Shown here: positions 48,294 to 60,411 of the stretch, piece after piece
How positions within the stretch are numbered: the stretch's first letter is position 1
Layout of the letters: every line of letters begins with the position of its first letter
From: Craterostigma plantagineum
Lineage: Eukaryota > Streptophyta > Magnoliopsida > Lamiales > Linderniaceae
NCBI GenBank assembly: GCA_027422505.1
Contig: JAPQWV010000002.1
Span: 26,824,501-26,888,500 of the forward strand
Direction: 5' to 3'
Length of the DNA stretch: 64,000 bases
Notes under the pieces: generated by a model
Database searches by the model: none
Seen by the model: only the letters and a program-made list of their open reading frames with translations
What the model was told of the DNA's origin: nothing
Program-made: the position numbers and the translations under genes

Positions 48294-51060
48294 TCATTAT
48301 ACAAGAAGTAGGATAGGGACCTTCTTGTGATGACACGTGGCAAAACATTTCCCCCCCCTCGGAAAATGTGTTTTTTTTTGTATTCGTTGAATGTGTATGG
48401 CCGTTCAGAATAATATGTCCATGTTATCTGTATGTGCATGGCAGTCATGCAGGATTTTGTGAACTCCAAAAAAAATCTTTATTATTTTCGTTGAATGTGT
48501 ATGCCAGTGCAGATTAGTATGTTCATGTTCTCTGTATGTGCATGGCAGTCATGCAGGGTTTGTCAACCCCAAAAAGTAAGGCATGGTGTGAAGGGTCGTT
48601 CTGTCTAAGTGCATTGAGTTCAATAATAAATAGGACAGGGAGTCCAATCGAAACAAACTTTGTGTATAGCAGTCTTACAGGTTTTGGGCAGTCATTCGCT
48701 TACTGGACCAGGTTCACTGACAGAAAATTAATACTTCGCTGAATTTAATGTACTAGAATCATGCATGAGTGCCGTTTGTATGTGCATTGAGTTCGATAAT
48801 AAAGAGGACACGGAGTCCAATCGATACTTTGTATGTGAATGGCAGTCATGCAGGCTTTATGGACGTGTTCGCTTGCCATATCAGATTCGTTGGCACAAGA
48901 ATTAAGAGTTGTGAATGTGGACGGGCGTCCTTTTGAATGTGTATGGCAGTCATACAGGCTTCATCTGGTCATTCAGTTGCTATATATAGGTTGCATTTTT
49001 GCGCCTACCTTCACTTCGTTTTCAACCTGCTTTAGCTTATTGCCTGGACATGACAGGAGTCGAAAATTATTGTTTCCTACAGACATTAACTCCTAGGGCA
49101 GAGAGCACCACTATTGTTGTGCGTTTGTTGCGCTCCTGGAGGGCGCGGAACCTGAAGAAAAATGGGGAGTTGATGAGCATCGACCTGTTGTTCTTGGACG
49201 AACAGGTCTGCTGTATCGTTTGTATTGGACGGAGATTCTGAATGGCATGAAGCAATGGAAGAGTCGTCCCACTGGGCTACACCAAATCAGTTGCGTCGTC
49301 TCTGCAACATTACTCCTTTATTGCGAGATAGGTGACCCCCTGAGTCTTTGGAACAAATTTTGGAAGAGTCTTTCAGAAGACATTACAATTAGGCAACGAA
49401 TGCTTTTTCGCCACGCAGAACTTCAGCTGAGTGACGATGTATTACAAAACTATGCTCTAATGGACATCGAGAAGATACTAATGCAGAGCTCAAAATCATT
49501 AACAGATTTTCCTGGAATGCCGGTTCCAACAGCAAGTGTGATGAGAGAGCTAACCAACAGCCTGCTGATGGAGGAAAATGGATACAACATGGCGGATAAT
49601 TACATTGAGCATCTCCAACTAAATTCTACACTCAATCAAGAACAGCGACAGGTTTTCGATGCAGTCATTGCGTCTATAGAAAATGATGACGGACGACTCT
49701 TTTTCCTTTACGGGCCAGGGGGAACAGGAAAAACATATGTTTACAAGACCATAATAACAAAACTCAGATCAGACAAAAAAATTGTCATTCCGGTCGCTTC
49801 GTCAGGCGTTGCAGCACTACTTCTACCAGGCGGAAGGACAGCGCATTCACGATTCAAGATTCCGATAACTATTCAAGAAATTCAATGTGTGACATCAAGC
49901 AAGGAACAATGTTGGCCGAGTTGATTATACAGACGGATCTCATAATCTGGGATGAGGCGCCAATGACACACAGATATGCATTTGAGGCGTTAGACAGAAC
50001 GATGCGTGATTTGATGTCCACGACAAACCCTATTGCACAGAATAAACCATTCGGAGGGAAAACCGTCCTTCTAGGAGGCGATTTCAGGCAGGTCTTGCCT
50101 GTCATACCAAAGGGTTCCAGGCAAGACACGGTTGACTCAGCCATTAGTCGTTCATACTTATGGGATAATTGTTGTGTATACACATTGTCACAGAACATGC
50201 GACTCGACCAGTCGGAGGTAGATTTTGTCAACTGGGTTCTGCAAATCGGAAATGGTCATCAGAACTACTCCTCCGTCGGAGATGTTGAGGTGGTTAGAAT
50301 GCCCAATAATTTACTGCTAAATGCAGGGCAGGACAACATTCAGCAAATGGTAGACTATACTTATCCAGAATTTCAGGGCTACATGACCGACAGAGAGTTC
50401 GTCAAAGAAAGAGCAATCCTTACGCCTCGCAACGAAACTGTCGACCAAATAAACGATTACATGCTTACAATTATTGCAGGAAATCCAGTGGAGTACTTGA
50501 GCGTAGACTGTGTGGAAAAGGAAAATGAGACCAGCTTCAATTCAGAAGGTATCTACCCAGTTGAGTTCCTGAACACACTACAATTTTCAGGTATTCCAAA
50601 TCACAAACTTATTCTCAAGCCATCCGTCGTAGTAATGCTGTTGCGGAATATCAACCAAAGGGATGGACTATGTAATGGAACAAGGCTAATAGTCACACGT
50701 TTAGGAAACAGGGTTGTTGAGTGTGAGATTCTAACAGGCGCTAACATAGGAACAAAAGTCCTTATTCCAAGAATAATTCTTTCCCCATCGGACACGGGAT
50801 GGCCTTTCAAGCTTAGACGAAGACAGTTCCCGCTAAAAGTCTGTTACTCAATGACAATTAACAGAAGTCAGGGACAAAGTCTAAGGAGAGTTGGTGTATA
50901 CCTCCCGAAACCGGTTTTCACACATGGCCAACTTTATGTTGCCCTATCCCGAGCAACATCTTCTGCGGGACTCAAAATATTGACCTTGAAGGAAAGTGAC
51001 GAGCATGAAGACGAAGTTGTGAACGTAGTGTACCACGAGGTATTTAATAACATTGGTTAA
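48294..51060 (+). mobile_element. Helitron-derived segment 2 (5' end fused to helicase)
   Basis: 48294-49228 corresponds to the 5' part of segment 1 (constant offset 5887 from 42952 onward) and includes RPA exon 1 (49050-49205). At 49228/49229 the match stops abruptly inside RPA intron 1 and continues as the middle of a Helitron Rep/helicase gene. This is the outcome of an internal deletion or template switch. The 5' end reads TCATTATACAAGAAG, a diverged version of the segment 1 terminus. No 3' terminus identified. Confidence 0.7.
49231..51060 (+). pseudogene. Helitron Pif1-type helicase, 5'-truncated, two frameshifts
   Basis: C-terminal part of a RepHel protein, the rolling-circle transposase of Helitrons. 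Present: the linker typical of these proteins ([23 protein letters not shown]), Walker A GPGGTGKT (49712-49735), Walker B WDEAP (about 49945-49960), motif [13 protein letters not shown], and the C-terminal [10 protein letters not shown] plus LYVALSRAT. The HUH Rep nuclease is missing. Frame breaks lie near 49302 (between QLRRL and ATLLLYCE) and near 49877-49882 in an A-run before CDIKQGT. It is therefore not functional as read. The second open part alone is 391 codons and ends at 51060. Confidence 0.9.
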
Positions 51061-51637
51061 CCCATGTTACATTAAGATTTTTTTATATGTATCGGTCTAA
51101 TTGTAATCCAATAACATCGACGTCATGGAACACTAAATTATTCAATTGGTTTATCATTAACAATCTCATTTGCAATCCTACGCAGTAATATAGAAATAGA
51201 TTCGCCGAGTTTACACATTCCAAAAACAACGTATTATAAAACAAACACTAGCATAAATTAATTACATACCAATTTCATATGGTTATTAAGAATATTAATA
51301 CATTGATCACTTCACAGCTAATGATGCTGAAAATATATAGTTTATGCACTTCGTACAGCAAGGAACATATGAAAATTCCATTAGTCATTGTTAACGTACA
51401 AGTGCTCCAGGACAGTAGAATTTAAATACTTTAATGGGCTGACTGAAAAGGCCCAGTACAAACACGTGTTTTTCATTTAAATTTAGATAAATTCCAAATA
51501 TTTCTGAAATTAACTGCACATTCATATGCAGGCAGCTAGCTGGAGAAGACGAATATTTCCTTCGTTCGAGTACCACTTACCCAGAGTCTGCACCAGAACG
51601 CCTAACAAATTGTTCGACGGCTTCGAATTACTCTCAG
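51061..51637. other. Spacer between helicase and DUF1985-Ulp1 locus
   Basis: A/T-rich. No Helitron 3' hairpin with CTRR was recognised. An open frame from 51526 ends shortly after the next locus begins and may be part of its 5' exon, but no splice joins it in frame. Confidence 0.5.
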
Positions 51638-54600
51638 ATGTCGCCAGAAATTGTTCAGGTAACTATGGAAATGCGATTTCCAATTTTATTCGTCCACAGT
51701 TTTCTGAGAGCAACTGATAAACCACAAAACACCTTTTTGGCAAAACACATTCTTCAAACTATCCCATTAGCCGTCAATGGACTTCTTAATTTTACTAAAT
51801 TTGACAAAACCTACTGGAATTATTGCTTTTGGCAGATCTTTGTAGCCACCCAGCTGGCCCCTTCTTCCGTGACGCCGAACAAATTAACACTCTGTGCAGA
51901 CTACAAGGGCACGAGCAAACTTATTCTGGAATGTCTCAATGAAGATGAAGCTAATGAAATTAAGACCAAATCGCCATTTGGAAATCTTATAGCCTGTGCA
52001 GAGAATTTCCACCTATCTAGCCAGCTTATTTGGTACTTGATGCATGCTCAAACGACCCTGCACGAAGCAGAGGAATTATGGACAGTTGTAAATGAGAGAC
52101 CTATACGATTTTCCCGTTCAGAATTCTTCATCGTTACTGGCCTCAGATGTGCTAATGAACCTGATGTTATTGAAAATGACAAGTTCGTTCTGAGGCACTT
52201 TCGAGGGAAAAAGAAAGTTACGTTGCAAGACGCCATTGACGCGCTTAAGAAGCTTGCAAAGAAATCAGCGATTGGTATTAATGTTGAGAAACTTAAAATG
52301 GCAAGCATCGTATTTGTCTCTGCAGTGTTGCAGAAGAGAAGCTGTAGAACAAATGGACAGATTACCCCAACTTTTCTTAGCTTGGTTGAGGACTTTGAAG
52401 ATTTCAACAATTTTCCATTTGGAAATACTGCATATAGCATTGTTCTGAAATCACTTAAAAAGAACGTGTCTCGGTTTCAAAATGATGCAACACACAGGGA
52501 AAAAAAAAAACGCCCCGGGCTGAGTTTGGGGGGATTTGTCCACGCATATCAGGTAATAGCAAATAATGCGCTGTTTTAACACATGAATCACATTTATTAT
52601 CTCATGCCTGGTCATGGGATTGGTTCAGGTATTTGCGTACGAATGTTTGCCGGGCGTTGCTCAGGCATTTGCACAACGCATAGACGATGCAGATGTGAAG
52701 CTTCCCTGTATGTGTCGCTGGAAAACTAATCCCTGGAAAATGAAAGCATCCCCAAAGATGGAAGATATCATTCAGGCTGTGTCAATGTCCACTGTTTCCC
52801 AACATTTGTTGCAGTCTACAGTTGAAGAACCCCTTCCGTTATGTGATTCCACAGGACCTTTCATCAACGACGATTCTGCTGATGTTTTCCAAAAAATAAC
52901 GTCATTGTTGATGAGAGGCGTCACTGTGCAGTGCATTCCTTCAACAACCACTGAGTTGAACGCTGACAATGTCGTCTTGACATGTGCTACTGCTGCAACG
53001 AGGAATGGGCAAGGCACGTGTGCAGATAAATACAATTATTCAGCAGATTCGTCAACCGACATTGGCAGCAACCAGGTTGAAGAATTTACTGAAAACACTC
53101 AGGATACTTCGTTCCCCTCTATGACGTTACGGGAATTCATCAACAAAATTCGCGTGGAACGCATGACAGTACCTGACAAAGAGCACACTGCAGTTACCAG
53201 TAAAACACAATTGTTGCATTCACGGTCGTCGATGAATCCTGATCACGAACTGCATACCAAGAAAAAATCTAAATTGCCGTGTGAAGTTGAAGCCATTGAC
53301 AAACTGCAGATATCTTGCACGGTATCTGACCAGCAATGGCCATGTTTGGAAATCGTACCTTGGGAGCCATGCCAATTAGCTTTTGGCCAACAATTTGTTG
53401 GCACTAATGTGAGCACCGAAATATTGGATGAAGAAAGCGAAGGAGAAAGCTTTCTATCACCTGTGTTGTTGAATGGAATGAATGAAATGCCATACAAGCA
53501 AGGGTGTATGGATGAGGAAGTTGATACTTATAATATTCATAATTTGCAGACAGCATCTTCCGTCCATGATTTGCTACCCAAATACGACACAGACACGTCG
53601 AAGGAGAAAATGACCAATAACATTGATATAGTTCCTGATGTGGAAGCGGTGTGGTTTCGGACACCATGCAGTGAAATTCAAGAGCGTATTCTACCATCTG
53701 CCTCTTTGGAAAGTGTCCCACAGAGACTGAAATTGAAGCAAATCAGCGAGGACGAGGAAAATGCCGAGAGTATCGTATGCAGACGTATTGCAAATGAAGA
53801 CGATAATCCACGTGGTGTTCAACGTGACATGGCCGATGTTCTCAGGGAAGTATCGGAAATGCGGGCAGAAATATGCAAACTCGGTGCGATTGTTGATCTG
53901 AATTCAGAACGGACGTTTCGTATGAACAATGCTCTTGAAACAGAATTTGCAGTTGTGAATGAGCATCTAACAGATCTTGAGGCTTCTGGCAGCACTATTA
54001 TTCAACAAGATTGGTTCGACTGCAAAATAAAACCACTACAAGATGTTGTCAAATACTCTGCATCCCAAGTACATCAGATCAAGACAAGACTCAACCATGT
54101 AGGAAGAGTTGAAACTGGTACAATTATTACAACCCTGTCTACAAATTTATTCAACATTCCACAAATTTGTTTACAAAATATTTACAATCATAGGTTTTGC
54201 AACGGAGAAAGAAGACAATAAAACTCGAGTTCCATACAGGGATACGAAGCTTGATGAACATGTTCTTTACAAGCTGCGCATGTGGCCAAAAGCCGAGCAG
54301 CTTCTAAAACGTATGAGGCCAGAAAACCACACCGAATGACTTTTAGGAAATCGCTTGCGACGCGGCTTCTATGAATGCTTGATGACACCAGGCAGATGCC
54401 TCCAAGACGTTGTGAGTTTTTGTCGTCTATTGTAGAATCAACCACATTATTCTGCTGGTTACCATTAAAGAAAACTGCATGTGTTATACATGCAGCATAT
54501 TGACGAATGCATGCGGGGATTTATTGAAATGCAAAAAAGGTGCTACAGTACTGAACAACGTATTGCTTTCATGAGCACATCTTTCACTCAAATGATTGCA

Positions 54601-55185
54601 AATCGGAGAATTGAAAGTGGAAGTGCAGACTTGGCTGACATCAGGCCATTTGCTATAGGGTCAGTTGAAGGGTGGCCATCGTGCAGTTGGACAAAAGCAC
54701 TGGTTATTCTATTCCCACTTAATGTAGGTAATTCTCATTGGGTACTGTGTGCAGCGATTCCTGCCAAAAAACACTTCGGCATTCTAGACCCGGACATGTC
54801 GTCCGACAGAGATATACGTTTGACAATGGCTGCTTTAGGACATGCCACATCCGTTATAACACTGTTGCTCAAAGATCTGAAAATGATAGGGGACGATTTT
54901 CAATTTGCCTGTAGGCGTGACGTAAACATTCCGCAGCAGGAAAATAGGTATCATACAAAATTGTATTATGTTATCATTTTTTCCAATTTCAATGCCTACA
55001 CTCACGTGGCCTTATTTCCTTACAGCGGGGATTGTGCAGTACATGTTCTGTGGACTGCATTTTCGTTGTTGTTTAAAGAACAGACCTACTACGATGTGCA
55101 TAAATCCCAAATTGAAGAGTTCAGAAAATATCTGGTTGCATCCATTTTCTTCGGATATTGGCATTGGCCTCCATGGAACGAATGA
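51638..55185 (+). pseudogene. DUF1985-like plus Ulp1 (C48) protease, with in-frame TGA
   Basis: Exons 51638-52552, 52629-54117, 54194-54411, 54496-54947 and 55026-55185 join in frame (3234 nt, 1078 codons). N-terminal part: a DUF1985-like domain, with ELWTVVNERPIRFSRSEF and FIVTGLRC its hallmark. Middle: acidic, then coiled coil (VLREVSEMRAEICKLGAI onward). C-terminal: Ulp1-type cysteine protease with SHWVLC (His), LDPD (Asp), Gln in PQQENR and SGDCAVHV (Cys). This layout is known from plant transposon-associated ULP-like genes (Kaonashi-type MULEs). One TGA at 54337-54339 (codon 850) interrupts the exon just before a conserved helix (LRRGFYECLM), separating the DUF1985 half from the protease half. 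The start codon is uncertain. Confidence 0.75.
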
Positions 55186-56455
55186 TCAGTCGCACTTTTT
55201 TATTATCTGATCAGAGTATTTTGACGCAATAATATTTCTCAAGTATTAGAATAGCATTGTACGTTACTGATGCTGTATGACTCTTTTGTCCTACGTGAAT
55301 TATCTGTAATGTATCGGTAGAAAAAACAGTACATATCTTCATGGGACAACTGTATGAATGAAAAACGTAAAATTTGTAGTCAGTCGAACGATGCACGACT
55401 GATGTTTGCACTACGAGTGATGACTTCAGACATTACTTGACAGTCTCAGTATTTCTCTCATACTGGACTTGGCCGAATTCCTAGACAGGCCCAATCACAT
55501 TTTTGGCAAACTGACAATGTAGACACAAGTATTGTTACCGAGATGAATTCAACACTGTTTTTAGACAAAAACTAAGTATTTATGTGTATGAATGACAATT
55601 TCCCACGTTAACGTTACAAGTTACTTACACTACTATTATCAGTAGTGTAATTGAAGTCATTACTTACACTACCGTTAGTAATAGGGCAATCTGTCATTAC
55701 TTACACTATTGTCATCAGTAGTGCAATTTCAATCGTAACATTTGTTATCACTGTGTTTGTTTGGGCTGATATTTTATTTTGCATATCACCTTGCTGAGAG
55801 GGCACAGCCAAATACCACCTTGCTAAACTGTATGAATGACTGACTGATTGCGTGAATAATAACTAAACCTTGCTAAACTACTATTGCATATCTTCTTGGG
55901 ACAATTGTATGAAGGAAAAACGTAAAATTTGTAGTCAGTCGATCGATGCACGACTGATGTTTGCACTTCAAGCGACAATTAAAGTCCAATTACTACAAAG
56001 CCCTCATAAATTTACCTCCAAAAAATCACATTCACAAGCCCAATTAATTAAAGTCCAAACTTTAATTAACTTAAACTCAACACTAAACTTAACACAACAT
56101 AATGGATTAATATAACCATTCAACAATTATTCTGTAATCATGATAACCATTGCACTCAAAAGACGCATCGATCTACTACTTAAACCGCTAACTGCGAAAT
56201 TATGATGAACGTAGAAATGAAAAGACACGTCGAAATATTACCCAACCAATTAAGGCATTGAAGAATACACACTAAATACAATTAATCATAGAACTCATTT
56301 AACAAAGCAAACCGATACATTCTACTGAGAAGATACGAGTGGATAGTAGTGTCCTTTCAGTTCCTTAACATCAACTTAGAATCTATATAAATCAAAACAT
56401 TTTCATAATTTTACCACCATTACACACCAAAAAAAGAAAAAGAAGGATCCATAAA
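55186..56455. other. Intergenic with 88-bp direct repeats
   Basis: 55332-55419 and 55887-55974 are near-identical direct repeats starting CATATCTTC and containing GTAGTCAGTCG and GCACGACTGATGTTTGCAC, 555 bp apart. Between them lies a short array with TTACTTACACTA (about 55620-55720). Confidence 0.85.
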
Positions 56456-57860
56456 ATGATCAATCAAATAAGAGATTATTTAGACACCGTTGTTGCGGGA
56501 TTCCATCAGAAAGCTATAGAATTTGTTGATCGTATAAAATGTAAGATCGATGGCTATGTCCAATATGATACTGAGAGGTTCGACGATCTGACAGTGAAGA
56601 TTAACGAAAATTACTCGGAAATTGATGGGAGGCTGTCGCGTATAGAACAAATGCTTGGTATGTCAAACATTATTTAGCAAAATTGAACACATTGTTACTA
56701 CTTATAACACCACTTGCAATTTTCTTACAGGAAACAGAAGCCCTAAACCTGACGGAGAAGGGAGAGGAATATTCGCAACAATCATCCCTTCAACTAAGGA
56801 GACGAAACTGCAGCTAAAAATAAAACACTCTGATATTTCCACACACCCAAGAGAGGATCCATTAGAAACACGATCTAAGACAAAAATACAACCACGTTAG
56901 AGGGACACCGTTTGATTTCAAAAAACGTACCGGCAGAGAAAACCCTTGCGGTGCATGTCAACAAGATGCTAAAATTCGTTCCGCGTGTATTGGCAACAGT
57001 AGGAAAGATGAAAGACAGAGATTCTGTCGGTACGCTATTTCGAGAAGAACGTGGCAAAGAATTCTTCAAAAACCTTATGACGAAGGGAAGTTGGCTACAT
57101 GACGAGGTACAATACTTAATCATCTTTCCCATTAATTAATTCCACATATTCTTAATATGCATTCTATTTTATTCTCCACCAGCACATAGACGAATGCTTT
57201 AGAGGATTTATGGAGAATCAATCACATGCGAGTTTCCCAAAGTCGAGGGTTTCTTTTATGCCTACAGCGTTCAACCAAATAGTTGCAGCAGAGTATACGA
57301 GGGATGGGTGTATGGACCTATCTGTCATTCGACCATATGTACAAGGAATTGTCGAGGATTGGCCGTCTCTTCCTTGGGAGGAATCAGATCTTATAGTTAT
57401 CCCAGTCAACATAAATCAATGTCACTGGATACTGTGCATTATTGATTATAAAAAACAGTCAATAATAGTACATGACTCTGAACCTTCAGTTGATACGGAT
57501 ATGAGATTATTCGAAGAGGCATTTCAAAAAACACGACTTATGATCCCATATATTCTTCGAGATTTGCGCATCACTGATTCAATCGTGGACTTCGCTATTT
57601 TTAGAGATCCAAACTTCCCCCAGCAGACCATGAGGTAGTGCAAACCCTTCGCCCTATTTATTCTGTAGATTCACGATTTCTTACGTAAATTGTTTGTCTC
57701 TTTTCCTGTATGAATCAGCGGCGAATGTGGAGTATACATGTTGCGATCAGCATTTTCATTCATGTTCGCTGAAGATGACGTGTACGATGTTTCGCCAGAA
57801 CTGATCCAAGAATTCAGAGAGTTCCTCACCGTAGCAGTGTTTTTCAATATTTGGTCTTAG
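56456..57860 (+). pseudogene. Ulp1-like C48 protease, copy 1 (frameshifted)
   Basis: Exon A 56456-56657 (coiled coil ending RIEQMLG), exon B 56731-57106, exon C 57183-57634 (452 nt), exon D 57719-57860. Catalytic residues present: CHWILC (His), VHDSEPS (Asp), Gln before the intron, and SGECGVY (Cys). Exon B contains an in-frame TAG at 56898-56900, while its conserved end (EFFKNLMTKGSWLHDE) lies in another frame. There is no GT between 56731 and about 56893, so no intron can bypass the break; a 1-2 nt indel is the simplest explanation. Exons A, C and D are otherwise intact. Confidence 0.78.
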
Positions 57861-59098
57861 CTACTCCTATGTTAAATAAGTTATTATCGCTGCATTAAAT
57901 AGTAATTCTGTTTCTTAATCATATATGTTTTAACATACCATCCACAACTAACATGTGATATTTATATTATTTATTATAACCTTCCCATAAATTTTTAAAT
58001 ACAGTATATGAATGTTAAATGTCATACACCACCTAACTCATACCTGGATGAAGCTCCTAAAGTCTTACAAGCTGTATTCATAAACCTTGGAAGTGTTCAT
58101 ACTTAAGGAAATTCAGAAGACTCTCGGCGTTTCATGAATGTCAGTAGGTGTGCAATTTCATTATCAGTCACACAAATTTAAAAGACATACAGCAATCATA
58201 CAACCTTAAAAGCACCAATTAGTTTATCATTAATAATTGCAGGGAAATAAATTTACGCCAATGCTTGTGATATTACCGTGCATTACCAGTCATACAACAA
58301 GCAAGCACACATGGGAAACAGCATGCACTGTCATGCACCACTTAGGTTATTTAAATCAATAAAGTCGGACATGAATATCCGAAGAAGCGCTTGAATTATA
58401 TAAAATCAATATACTGAACTACTATGTGACAAAATAATCTAGATTAGCGAATGACAACATAAACTCCTACGAATTTCTAAGAACATTTCCCACCGAACAA
58501 ATCTTGCGTGTTCGTAATAAACAATGTGTTGTACAAAAGTTAATTTGACAACATAGGCGAAATATTATGGGACAAATTATAAATGTCATTTGGGAACAAA
58601 TAAAATTTCATACGACCCTTCATTACTACTTATCAATACAGATGATGATTAATTGGCTAAATAGAATCATACATATTGACAAGTTACAACAGCAATTCAT
58701 GTACTACGATCATCAACAAATTAATTAAATGACGGATTCCATATTTATTAAGCTTCATATAATATAAGACAACAGGTGCTACATTAATGTAGCTACAATC
58801 ATTAATTAACAAGACCATTGGGCAACTCATTTGACAGGTTCATCGTAATGTGATCAACTACGCATGCAATTCACATTAATATACATCCAATGTATCGATG
58901 TCATTTTGACAGAGGCATCGAATGCGATACTATTCGTATTCCATCAAATCATTCAATGTTGACTATCGATATTCATACAATTAATATTTCAAGTAGTATA
59001 TATTACCGTCAACATACCATCTAAGTTTCAAACTTCACACCGTCTACTTCAAACAACGTATGTCACAATAATCTCTAGAATAATTACTATAATACAAA
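57861..59098. other. Intergenic in protease cluster
   Basis: A/T-rich. Contains CAGTCATACA at 58287-58296. The part from about 58680 resembles 61530-61600 upstream of the last copy (shared TTCATGTACTACGATCATC), showing that the duplication includes 5' flanks. Confidence 0.6.
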
Positions 59099-60411
59099 AT
59101 GTCGGAACAGTGGCGTGCCTTTCTCATTGAGAGTTTTACAACAGTACAGCATGCCATGAACCAACTGGTTCAAACAACCAACGGAAGGATAGATTTGCAC
59201 ACGGACTACACAGGACGAGAATTCGACAGGTTGAACACAAGATGCATGGAAATTCTGCGGAGGCTGTCCGAGATTGAAAATACCCTTGGTATGACAATTT
59301 TGTTTACAAAAATTTCCCGCAGAATCTTCCGGGAAAAATAAAGCATTACAAAACTCATGCTTATTTATAATTACAGGACGCATGCAAAGGAAAAAGCCTG
59401 ATGACGCTGCATCTACAGTTGGAAATAAACGCCCCAGGATTGAGAACAATTTTTCCCATGCTGGACTGCAAATACTACAGAGCAAATTTTCGACTAACGC
59501 AATGCTTCATTATCACTTAACTGGAGCAGTAGCAATGTTCAACACCGTCTCCGTACAGATAGAGAGAATGGACACCCATTCTTATATTACAGGCCTTATG
59601 GGAAACCAGATGCGTAAGGGTTTTTTCCGCTCCCTGATGAAAAAGGCAACTTGGCTGTCTGATGAGGTGCGTGAATAAAATATACGTAAATTTTCCGTAC
59701 ATTAAATCCCAACATATAATTCTCCTTGCAGCATGTGGACGGATGCCTGAGGGGATTTATTGAAGCCCAGCGACGCACGCCATTTGGAAATTCAAGAATT
59801 TCGTTTATGGGTACTACATTCAACCAGGTAGTTACGGCAGAATATTCGAGTACGCGAACAATTAACTATGCATCACTACACCCATACACCCAAGGACAGG
59901 TTGATGGCTGGCCATGTATTCCATGGCAAGAATCAGATTTAATTGCAATTCCCGTAAACATTAACAAATGTCAATGGGTCCTCTGCATAGTTGACTACAA
60001 TAATGAGACAATCACGGTACATGACTCCGATCCATCGTGCGATATGGACATGAGGTTTTTCCGGAACGCTTTTGAAAAAACTCGCCTAACCATCCCATAT
60101 CTACTGCGACATTTGGGTATTTCGCAAGAGCTCCTTAACTTCACTGTCCATAGAGATCAACGATTCCCCCGACAAATTTCCAGGTAATTTCGCTGGTATA
60201 TATTTTGTTGTCTATTTCATATTCAGTATGAAACTAATTGACTACTGCTTTTTCATTGCTGCAAAAAAGCGGGGAATGTGGTGTCTATATGCTACGATCT
60301 GCCTTCTCGCTGATGTTCCCCGACGACTCCATGTACGAAATTCAACCACCTCAAATTGAAGAATTCCGAAAGTGCATTACTGTTTCTCTGTTTACTAATA
60401 GCTGGATCTAA
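59099..60411 (+). CDS. Ulp1-like protein, copy 2, catalytic His replaced by Gln
   Basis: Exons 59099-59288, 59377-59666, 59732-60183 and 60270-60411 join in frame: 1074 nt, 357 aa. N-terminal coiled-coil-like segment (residues 1-63), basic link with KRPRIE (possible nuclear signal), helical block with MLHYHLTGAVAMFN, then the C48 fold. Asp (VHDSDPS), Gln (PRQISS) and Cys (SGECGVY) are kept, but the His position reads CQWVLC: codon CAA at 59972-59974 instead of CAC in the sister copy. If expressed, it is predicted to be a non-catalytic pseudo-protease. The frame is otherwise undamaged. The exon D acceptor is AAAAAAG without a pyrimidine tract, which may be poor. Confidence 0.75.

Noticed and set aside
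48294..49310. HUH Rep nuclease upstream of the helicase
   Set aside because: The sequence there is Helitron 5' region plus RPA exon 1; no HUH motif is present.
51526..51717. Possible first exon of the DUF1985-Ulp1 gene starting MQAASWRRR
   Set aside because: The donor GTAACT after TGTTCAG joined to the next acceptor (CCACAG) produces an early stop, so it was not included.
51061..56455. Helitron 3' terminus (GC hairpin followed by CTRR)
   Set aside because: A CTAG occurs near 51247 but without a hairpin and without a following T; no convincing end was seen.
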